Shown in pieces: positions 1 through 3,955 of a stretch of DNA of 6,667 nt. Within the stretch, counting starts at the first letter, position 1, and each line of letters begins with the position of its first letter. Below the pieces are notes generated by a model. It searched no databases and was not told the DNA's origin. It saw only the letters and a list, made by a program, of their open reading frames with translations. Source of the DNA: Natrinema soli (GTDB lineage: Archaea > Halobacteriota > Halobacteria > Halobacteriales > Natrialbaceae); contig NZ_JAQIVI010000687.1 in the NCBI RefSeq assembly GCF_028618695.1, positions 1-6,667 on the forward strand, written 5' to 3'. The position numbers and the translations under genes were made by a program.

Positions 1-472
1 GATCGCCGCGACCCGCAAGACGACGCCCGGTCTTCGAGGCCTCGAGAAACGCGCCGTCGTTGCGGGCGGCGGCGACACCCACCGGCTCGACCTCTCACAC
101 ATGGTGATGGTCAAAGACAACCACATCGCCGAAATGGGGCTCGAGGAGGCGGTCGCTCACTTTCGGGCGCGGACCTCGTTCGCGACGAAGCTCGACGTCG
201 AAGTCGAGACCGCCGCGGACGCACCGCGGGCGGCCGAGGCGGGGGCGGACATCGTCCTGCTCGATAACATGACGCCGGCGGAGACGCGAGCGGCCGTCGA
301 GGAACTCGCCGATGCCGACGGCGTGCTCGCCGAGGCCAGCGGCGGAATCACCCTCGCTGACGTCCCCGATTACGCCGCGACGGGCGTCGACGTGATCTCG
401 ATGGGATCGCTCACCCACTCGGCACCGTCGCTGGACCTCTCGTTCCGGACCGGCGACGATAGTAGCCGCTGA
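1..472 (+). CDS. nadC: Nicotinate-nucleotide pyrophosphorylase (carboxylating), 3' part
   Basis: The reading frame is open from base 2 and encodes the last 156 residues. The usual length is about 270-290 aa, so roughly the N-terminal 40-45% lies outside the window. The enzyme joins quinolinate to PRPP, giving nicotinate mononucleotide, CO2 and pyrophosphate, the last step of de novo NAD precursor synthesis in the cytoplasm. Seen in the fragment: TRKTTPGLR (residues 4-12), a GGG turn followed by HR (27-28), VKDNH (37-41), VEVE (66-69) and LLDN (86-89). The spacing of R5-K6, H27-R28, K38, E67 and D88 matches, as I recall it, the substrate- and metal-binding residues of characterised bacterial QPRTases. 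The glycine-rich SGGI and SMGSLTHS near the C-terminus fit the phosphate-binding end of the barrel. In haloarchaea nadC often follows nadA and nadB, which would lie upstream. A T-rich tract follows the stop. Confidence 0.96.
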   Translation, partial: IAATRKTTPGLRGLEKRAVVAGGGDTHRLDLSHMVMVKDNHIAEMGLEEAVAHFRARTSFATKLDVEVETAADAPRAAEAGADIVLLDNMTPAETRAAVEELADADGVLAEASGGITLADVPDYAATGVDVISMGSLTHSAPSLDLSFRTGDDSSR

Positions 473-504
473 AACAATTCACATACCGATAGATAGTAAC
501 GCGA

Positions 505-515
505 TTTCTTTATTT
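505..515 (+). terminator. T-rich tract after nadC, likely archaeal terminator
   Basis: A run TTTCTTTATTT lies about 33 bp downstream of the nadC stop in otherwise GC-rich DNA. Archaeal RNA polymerase terminates on T-rich non-template tracts without needing a hairpin, so this is the likely end of the nadC transcript. No functional proof is possible from sequence alone. Confidence 0.5.
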
Positions 516-530
516 AGAAACGTTCTCGAA

Positions 531-576
531 ACCGAATCGGGCGGTTCGGTAACGACGTGTGCGAACACACCGTTAC
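531..576. other. Two overlapping, mutually exclusive hairpins
   Basis: Hairpin A pairs ACCGAA (531-536) with TTCGGT (545-550) around an 8-nt loop. Hairpin B pairs GTAACG (549-554) with CGTTAC (571-576) and GTGTG (557-561) with CACAC (566-570), leaving a 2-nt bulge (555-556) and a CGAA loop. Bases 549-550 belong to both, so only one can form fully. Hairpin B covers the TAA stop of the leftward gene at 573-905 and lies between the convergent ends of that gene and nadC. A role as a transcript 3' end or in termination or RNA stability is the simplest reading. A relic of a mobile-element end is an alternative. Confidence 0.45.
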
Positions 577-905
577 AAATCATGTTCTGAGGGGTCACAA
601 AGTGCGATACGCACTTTATCGTTAGAGACGCTGACTATCACGACGTTTAGCCCGTGTCTTTCAGCAATATTCTGTATGCTTTCCGGGGCGTTTTCCGGGT
701 TGGCATTCACAGCAGCACTACTCGGTAGGTAATCGCAAATCCGTATCAAGAGCGACTGTTTCTCGCGTTTCAGTTTCCTCTCCCGTGCAATCTTACCGCT
801 CAACCACTCTCCGGAGAGTCCCGGTACAGCGGTCTTTCCGCTATCGAACTCGAACCCAGCATAGCCCGCGTCCCGTAGATCCTTCTTCACACCTTCCCAA
901 TCCAT
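573..905 (-). CDS. Hypothetical protein, 110 aa
   Basis: I do not recognise this protein. It is a complete frame with ATG at 905 and TAA at 573; an in-frame TGA lies 4 codons upstream of the ATG, so it cannot be extended much. Visible traits are an N-terminal stretch with WEGVKKDL (residues 3-10), a strongly basic patch at 38-49 (KIARERKLKREK), a helix-like middle, and a C-terminal strand-turn-strand pattern (LNVVIVSV, then KVRIALCD). There is no signal peptide or membrane segment. The basic patch could contact nucleic acid, but that is a guess. By eye its base composition is less GC-rich than the flanking genes and the protein is less acidic than typical haloarchaeal proteins, which suggests acquired or fast-evolving DNA. 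A TTATCAT box at 929-936 on this strand fits leaderless transcription. It lies tail to tail with nadC. Confidence 0.55.
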   Translation of the reverse strand: MDWEGVKKDLRDAGYAGFEFDSGKTAVPGLSGEWLSGKIARERKLKREKQSLLIRICDYLPSSAAVNANPENAPESIQNIAERHGLNVVIVSVSNDKVRIALCDPSEHDL

Positions 906-928
906 CAGTAGTCATCTAATCGAGCGGT

Positions 929-936
929 GATGATAA
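929..936 (-). promoter_or_regulatory. Possible TATA box for the 110-aa gene
   Basis: Reading leftward, GTTATCAT is centred about 27 bp upstream of the ATG at 905, the spacing expected for a leaderless haloarchaeal transcript. A second AT-rich box, CTTTATCC (985-978), would give a leader of about 50 nt. The rest of 906-1079 holds two CGATCG hexamers (1021-1034 area) and no gene that I can support. Confidence 0.3.
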
Positions 937-1079
937 CTCCTTGTCCTGTACTCGCCGCGGTTTTCACGTCCAAATTCGGATAAAGAAGCTGTGTGACCAA
1001 CTACTGATACTGATCGCACAGCGATCGTTCGATCGGGTATGCATTGCCTTCCAATGGCTACTATAGCCCTGACCACCGA

Positions 1080-1604
1080 TCACTCCGCGCGCCACTGCCG
1101 AACGTCCGCTTCCTCGAGGAACAGGGACGGATCGTCGTGGGAGAAACTAACCCATCCGTCGTCGGGGTCCGCCGTCACGTGGATCCGTAACTGCTCCTCG
1201 ACGAGCGCCGTCTCGAAGACCGATCGGCAGTCGCCGATGTCGTAGGAGAGCGGGACGAAGACCGCAGTCTCGGTCTCCTCGTCGCGTTCGACCGCGAGGG
1301 CGACCCGCCGGTCGCTGCCCTCCTCGGCGAGCGGTCGGTAGTAGACGTCGGCCGCAGAAATCGTGACGTCCCCCTCCTCGATGAGGTCCGCGACGACTTC
1401 GTACTCCTCGGCGCTGACGGTGACGTCGAGCCCGGTTCGTTCGGCCTCCTCGACCGGCGATATGTCGGCGGGCTCGAGGACCACGGCGTCCCAACCCTCT
1501 TCCCGGTACTCCTCGGCGATGGCTCGCGCGTCCTCGAGCAGGTCGTTCCACAGGGGATCGTCCGAATTCGAACGGGTCGGTGGGTCCGAATCGTCCGCCG
1601 TCAT
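1080..1604 (-). CDS. Conserved haloarchaeal protein of unknown function, 174 aa
   Basis: ATG at 1604, TGA at 1080. A GGAGG sequence sits 7 nt before the ATG (1612-1616, this strand), which fixes the start. The protein is very acidic, with no signal peptide or membrane segment, so a soluble cytoplasmic protein is expected. Order of visible parts: a disordered acidic N-terminus (1-17); an amphipathic helix LLEDARAIAEEYREEGW (22-38); a segment ending VVLEPADISPVEEAERTGLDVTVSAEEY; then two strand-rich blocks with VALAVERDEETETAVFVPLSYD and a C-terminal motif of the form VSFSHDDPSLF. This arrangement matches a group of uncharacterised haloarchaeal proteins. I believe it is the one catalogued as DUF7529, but I am not certain of the number. 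Function is unknown. Codon use is normal for a haloarchaeal chromosome. Confidence 0.8.
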   Translation of the reverse strand: MTADDSDPPTRSNSDDPLWNDLLEDARAIAEEYREEGWDAVVLEPADISPVEEAERTGLDVTVSAEEYEVVADLIEEGDVTISAADVYYRPLAEEGSDRRVALAVERDEETETAVFVPLSYDIGDCRSVFETALVEEQLRIHVTADPDDGWVSFSHDDPSLFLEEADVRQWRAE

Positions 1605-1611
1605 CTGCCTC

Positions 1612-1616
1612 CCTCC
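1612..1616 (-). promoter_or_regulatory. Shine-Dalgarno sequence of the 174-aa gene
   Basis: Reading leftward, GGAGG lies 7 nt upstream of the ATG at 1604. This implies a transcript with a leader rather than a leaderless one. A weak T-rich box (GTTTTTCC, around 1660-1668 on this strand) could be its TATA element. Confidence 0.6.
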
Positions 1617-1724
1617 GGCCGCGGTCGTTTCGTCATGTTCGACTCCGACGACCGCGAGGGGAAAAACGTTACCTCACGCGAGCTCGCGTTGAGGGCGGTG
1701 CAGCGCAGAATTCACAGGAAAATT

Positions 1725-1742
1725 ACTTTTAATCGCGCGATT
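1725..1742 (+). promoter_or_regulatory. Candidate original promoter/operator of the Lrp-family gene
   Basis: TTTTAAT (1727-1733) is a good haloarchaeal TATA box preceded by an A-rich stretch. It is followed and overlapped by a perfect 12-bp palindrome, AATCGCGCGATT (1731-1742). Neither fits the element to the right, which has its own promoter. If the element (about 1745-3166) is removed, the regulator's ATG (3175) comes to lie about 24 bp downstream of the centre of this box, which fits a leaderless mRNA starting at or within a few bases of the ATG. The palindrome would then be well placed for autoregulation. This is inference from spacing. Confidence 0.45.
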
Positions 1743-1753
1743 TAGTTGAATCA

Positions 1754-1790
1754 GGCGCAAAGTCTCGTCTTTAGGGCGAGGATATGCGCC
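1754..1790 (+). repeat. Left-end hairpin of the IS element
   Basis: An outer stem pairs GGCGCA (1754-1759) with TGCGCC (1785-1790). An inner stem pairs CTCGTC (1764-1769) with GGCGAG (1775-1780), with one T-G wobble, around the loop TTTAG. The core shares TTTAGGG and AGGAT with the right-end hairpin (3145-3151, 3157-3161), as expected for paired ends recognised by the same Y1 transposase. AAAG at 1759-1762 is the likely left guide. Confidence 0.7.
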
Positions 1791-1840
1791 GTAAGTTCCG
1801 TTATTCATCTATTTATTAATGCATGTATTATATTAGTTAG

Positions 1841-1850
1841 TTTTAAGTAT
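1841..1850 (+). promoter_or_regulatory. TATA box of tnpB
   Basis: TTTTAAGTAT is centred about 27 bp upstream of the tnpB ATG (1873) in an AT-rich leader. The spacing predicts a transcript starting at or next to the start codon, i.e. leaderless. There is no Shine-Dalgarno sequence before the ATG. Confidence 0.55.
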
Positions 1851-1860
1851 ACGAGTAACT

Positions 1861-1874
1861 ATTACATATGTAAT
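1861..1874. promoter_or_regulatory. Perfect 14-bp palindrome over the tnpB start
   Basis: ATTACATATGTAAT is self-complementary over all 14 bases and includes the first two bases of the tnpB ATG and the predicted transcription start. A dimeric repressor bound here would block initiation. Which protein binds, if any, is unknown. Confidence 0.4.
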
Positions 1875-2922
1875 GGTGGCGGTCACTCTAACCGCGAAGT
1901 TCCACCAACCAACCCGATCGCGGCGGCGAGAATGGCAAGACGCTATGCTCGTCTACCGCGATACGAAGCAACAGTTGGTTGATGGATGGGCTTCCGGCGA
2001 ACTCGATATGTCCGTCACTACTGCCAGCATCGATACTGATCTCTACTCGGCAATTCAGAATCAAGCTATTCGAGAGGCAAAAGCCGAGTACAAGCGCGAC
2101 GGTTGGACCGACTATACCGCCGCCCAACCGTTCGCTACGAACAACCAGAATTGGGAGCTCGAAACGACCGAGAACGGATCGGTCATCGTCGGCTTCCCGT
2201 GCATCTCGCAGTGGTGGTATACTCCGATACACATACACGATGAGATACGCGAACCCGTCGAACGAATCCTTGAAGGCGAAGCAGAGTTGTCTCGCCTTCA
2301 AGTCTACCGACGCGGTTCGGACTGGTTCTGTTCGTTCACCGTTGAATACGACACCGAACCCGAAGGCGAGACACCCATCGGCGTAGACATCGGCGAACGA
2401 CACATCCTCGCCGCTCATGCTCTCGAGACGGACGAATCGATGCTGGTTTCGGGAAAAGAGGCGCGATACGTCAGACGGAAATATCGTTCCTTACGCAATT
2501 CGCTTCAAAAAGCGGGAGCACTTCGTGCTCACAACCGCGTGGGTAGCAAAGAACACCGTCGTATCCGTGACCTCAACCATACACTCTCGCGTCGGCTGGT
2601 CGATTTCGCCGACCAATTCGAGAAACCTGTGATACGGATTGAAACGCTCGAAGGCATCCGCGACCGTACGGGGTGGTTGGGTGTCCACTCGTGGCACTTC
2701 CACCAACTTCAGACGTTCATCACCTACAAGGCCGAACAAGCTGGTATCCGAGTTGAATCGGTTGACCCGGCGTATACGAGCCAAGACTGTTCTTCATGTG
2801 GTAAACGTGGATCGCGGGACGGCGACCACTTCCGATGTCCATCGTGCGGCTACGAACGCCATGCGGACTTGAACGCCGCCGCGAATATCGGGAAACGAGA
2901 GGGGGAACCATGCACGGCCTAA
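1873..2922 (+). CDS. tnpB: RNA-guided endonuclease TnpB, 349 aa
   Basis: TnpB proteins of IS605-type elements are RuvC-type nucleases guided by an RNA made from the element's right end, and are ancestors of Cas12. Seen: an N-terminal beta/alpha region (1-165); RuvC-I with D172 in IGVDIG; a helical segment rich in R/K (about 195-245); RuvC-II with E257 in [11 protein letters not shown]; conserved [12 protein letters not shown] (276-287); a zinc finger C306-C309 and C322-C325; RuvC-III with D332 in [10 protein letters not shown]. All three catalytic acids and all four cysteines are present, and the D-E-D spacing (85 and 75 residues) is near that of ISDra2 TnpB. At 349 aa it is somewhat shorter than the 400-aa type protein, mainly N-terminally. 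No frameshift is visible, so it is probably active. The start is set by the leaderless promoter. The cut site would require a TAM like the sequence left of the element. Confidence 0.95.
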   Translation: MVAVTLTAKFHQPTRSRRREWQDAMLVYRDTKQQLVDGWASGELDMSVTTASIDTDLYSAIQNQAIREAKAEYKRDGWTDYTAAQPFATNNQNWELETTENGSVIVGFPCISQWWYTPIHIHDEIREPVERILEGEAELSRLQVYRRGSDWFCSFTVEYDTEPEGETPIGVDIGERHILAAHALETDESMLVSGKEARYVRRKYRSLRNSLQKAGALRAHNRVGSKEHRRIRDLNHTLSRRLVDFADQFEKPVIRIETLEGIRDRTGWLGVHSWHFHQLQTFITYKAEQAGIRVESVDPAYTSQDCSSCGKRGSRDGDHFRCPSCGYERHADLNAAANIGKREGEPCTA

Positions 2923-3186
2923 CATTTCGGGTGAGGCGAACCGTGCTCCCTCGCGGGCTGAAGAAACCGCCGTCATTGATGCCCGTTGCATACGGGGAGG
3001 AAGGCCGATTTGACACGGCTTCACGCGCTGCAAAGCACGTCCTTGGTCATAACTGGGCGGCGACCGTTGACAGACCACGCGAAAGCGTCTTTGAGTCCCG
3101 AGGAAACGCGAAACCTCAATATCCCCTTCGGGGAATCCTCATCCTTTAGGGTGGGGAGGATGTCAACCGTGGGTATGAGCGAGGAG
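2923..3186 (+). ncRNA. Predicted reRNA/omegaRNA scaffold and guide of TnpB
   Basis: In this family the guide RNA scaffold overlaps the 3' end of tnpB and runs to the element's right end, with the guide taken from the next 16-20 bases of flanking DNA. Haloarchaeal IS1341 elements are known to make such sense-overlapping RNAs. Visible structure: ACGC-GAAA-GCGT hairpin (3077-3088), CCCC-TTC-GGGG hairpin (3123-3133), and the right-end stem (3137-3156). The scaffold should end at 3166 and the guide should occupy about 3167-3186, across the ATG of the downstream regulator. The 5' end is not determined and may lie inside tnpB. About 250 bp between the tnpB stop and the regulator hold no other gene. 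Confidence 0.7.
3133..3166 (+). repeat. Right-end hairpin and cleavage site of the IS element
   Basis: CCTCATCC (3137-3144) pairs with GGGTGGGG (3149-3156) over 8 bp with two T-G wobbles, around a TTTA loop. GAAT (3133-3136) abuts the 5' foot and TCAA (3163-3166) ends 10 nt past the 3' foot. This is the guide-hairpin-cleavage-site order of IS200/IS605 right ends. An alternative fold pairs ATCCT (3135-3139) with AGGAT (3157-3161). Confidence 0.75.
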
Positions 3187-3645
3187 CCACTCGACGATCT
3201 CGACAGGACCATCATCTACTGCCTGCAGGAGGACGCGCGCAAGACGTCGGCGAGCGAGATCGCGGACAAAGCGGGCGTCTCGGCCAGCACGGTCCGCAAC
3301 CGGATCCGGAATCTCGAGGAGGGTGGCATCCTCACCGGCTACCGACCGGAGGTGAACTACGAGGCGGCCAGCTACCAGCTGCAGACGCTCATCGTCTGTA
3401 CCGCGCCGATCCCCGATCGAGAGGCGCTCGCACAGCGGGCCCTGGAAGTGCCCGGCGTCGTCGCCGTCAGGGAGGTCATGACCGGCACCGAGAACGTCCA
3501 CGTCGAAGCGATCGGGTCGGACAGCGACGACCTCAGTCGGATCGGCCGAGACCTCGACGAACTCGGCCTCGAGGTCGTCGACGAGGACCTCATCCGGAAC
3601 GAGTACGAGCGCGCGTTCCACGGGTTCGACGTGGACGAGTTATAG
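3175..3645 (+). CDS. Lrp/AsnC-family transcriptional regulator, 156 aa
   Basis: The protein has an N-terminal helix-turn-helix: LDDLDRTIIYCLQEDARKTS (6-25), SEIADKAGVSASTVRNRI (27-44), with the wing ending near 56. A C-terminal RAM-type alpha/beta domain follows (about 66-145), with the typical VPGVVAVREVMTGTENVHVEAI pattern (92-113). Such proteins form dimers or octamers and sense amino acids or related metabolites while binding promoter DNA. ATG 3175 is preferred because family members start just before the LDDLD segment, and because the next in-frame ATG upstream (3160) lies inside the IS element. The frame stays open back to 2986, but that is IS sequence. The native promoter seems to have been displaced by the element. 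GGGGAGG at 3153-3159 is 15 nt away, too far for an ideal Shine-Dalgarno. The neighbouring permease is the likely target. Confidence 0.93.
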   Translation: MSEEPLDDLDRTIIYCLQEDARKTSASEIADKAGVSASTVRNRIRNLEEGGILTGYRPEVNYEAASYQLQTLIVCTAPIPDREALAQRALEVPGVVAVREVMTGTENVHVEAIGSDSDDLSRIGRDLDELGLEVVDEDLIRNEYERAFHGFDVDEL

Positions 3646-3762
3646 CAGCGGTCTCTGTTGCTGATCGTCGGCTTGAGCGCGCTTCGTCCACTCGACGAGC
3701 AACGGGTTCGCGTCCTCCTGCTCTTCCGTTCCCTCGCTCACTCGATCTCTGGACGAGTCCAC
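3640..3762 (-). CDS. Candidate small acidic protein, 40 aa
   Basis: Reading leftward there is a frame with GTG at 3762 and TAA ending at 3640, overlapping the last 6 bases of the convergent Lrp-family gene. The protein has 10 acidic and 5 basic residues, with an acidic run (EGTEEQEDA, 10-18), LLVEWTKRAQADD (21-33) and a QQQRPLL end. The amino-acid and codon make-up is that of a haloarchaeal protein, unlike the arginine/serine-rich shadow frames around it. A GATAAATT box (3801-3794, this strand) would place a transcript start about 8 nt before the GTG. I do not recognise the sequence. It may be a true small protein or the tail of a decayed gene; no in-frame ATG exists upstream. Confidence 0.35.
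   Translation of the reverse strand: MDSSRDRVSEGTEEQEDANPLLVEWTKRAQADDQQQRPLL
3657..3703. repeat. Bulged inverted repeat after the Lrp-family gene
   Basis: GTTGCT (3657-3662) and CGTCG (3666-3670) pair with CGACG (3693-3697) and AGCAAC (3698-3703): 11 base pairs with a 3-nt bulge and a 22-nt loop, starting 11 nt past the Lrp stop. It could stabilise the 3' end of the regulator mRNA. It lies inside the candidate 40-aa gene, so chance is possible. Confidence 0.3.
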
Positions 3763-3784
3763 AACACAACATGGTACTGATTGC

Positions 3785-3820
3785 CGGATCCCGAATTTAT
3801 CGGCGCTTTTATGCGGATCC
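3785..3820. promoter_or_regulatory. Promoter region of the permease gene, flanked by repeated CGGATCC
   Basis: Two AT-rich boxes lie here: AATTTATC (3794-3801) and CTTTTATG (3806-3813). Rightward they predict starts near 3824 or 3836, giving the permease mRNA a leader of about 120-130 nt. Leftward, GATAAATT could serve the 40-aa candidate. Both boxes are bracketed by two CGGATCC copies (3785-3791 and 3814-3820), 29 bp apart, which could be binding sites for a regulator such as the adjacent Lrp-family protein. Evidence is spacing and composition only. Confidence 0.4.
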
Positions 3821-3848
3821 GACGACCATTACCCATACAGAATCAATT

Positions 3849-3941
3849 ATGAGTCAGAGAACACCCCCGTTTCCCTCTCTCCTCCCGGTCGACAGCACAC
3901 GGGCCTCGAGCCCCGTATCGACGCGGTCGCCGAACGACTGA
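3849..3941 (+). CDS. Possible 30-codon upstream ORF in the permease leader
   Basis: ATG at 3849 opens a 30-codon frame ending in TGA at 3939-3941, 14 nt before the permease ATG and in a different frame. The peptide is rich in serine, proline and arginine, which is not typical of a haloarchaeal protein. If it is used at all, the act of translating it may matter more than the peptide. No Shine-Dalgarno is visible; the predicted transcript start lies 13-25 nt upstream. It may be a chance frame. Confidence 0.2.
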   Translation: MSQRTPPFPSLLPVDSTRASSPVSTRSPND

Positions 3942-3955
3942 CGAACTCACTCCCA

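Larger units (their letters stand above)
1745..3166 (+). mobile_element. IS605/IS1341-type element carrying only tnpB
   Basis: Boundaries come from end structure. On the right, GAAT (3133-3136) precedes a hairpin (3137-3156), and TCAA (3163-3166) ends 10 nt past the hairpin foot. On the left, AAAG (1759-1762) precedes a hairpin beginning near 1763. As I recall, IS608 uses the same guide and cleavage tetranucleotides (AAAG and GAAT as guides, TCAA as right cleavage site). The left edge is placed by the roughly 19-nt spacing known for IS608, just after TTTA (1741-1744), and is uncertain by several bases. There is no target-site duplication, as expected for the family. There is no tnpA Y1-transposase gene, so movement would need a transposase supplied in trans. 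The AT-rich left leader contrasts sharply with the host DNA. The element points the same way as the downstream regulator. Confidence 0.85.

Noticed and set aside
1723..1726. TTAC as the left cleavage site/TAM, as in IS608
   Set aside because: It lies about 36 nt from the left hairpin foot rather than about 19, and would put the host-like TATA box and palindrome inside the element. Kept as a fallback boundary only.
1746..1982. 78-aa frame across the IS left end and tnpB start
   Set aside because: Overlaps the left hairpin, promoter and tnpB in another frame, with no recognisable protein features; not a tnpA, which would carry a HUH motif and catalytic tyrosine.
2986..3174. N-terminal extension of the Lrp-family protein back to an ATG at 2986
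   Set aside because: The extension is IS right-end/guide-RNA sequence and has no similarity in composition to Lrp proteins; family members begin near the Met at 3175.
3021..3621. Minus-strand frames opposite the regulator (152 aa and 73 aa)
   Set aside because: Mirror frames of the Lrp coding sequence without independent start signals.
3698..3720. GGGTTCGCGTCC resembling a tRNA T-arm
   Set aside because: No matching 5-bp T stem, acceptor stem or anticodon arm could be found on either strand.
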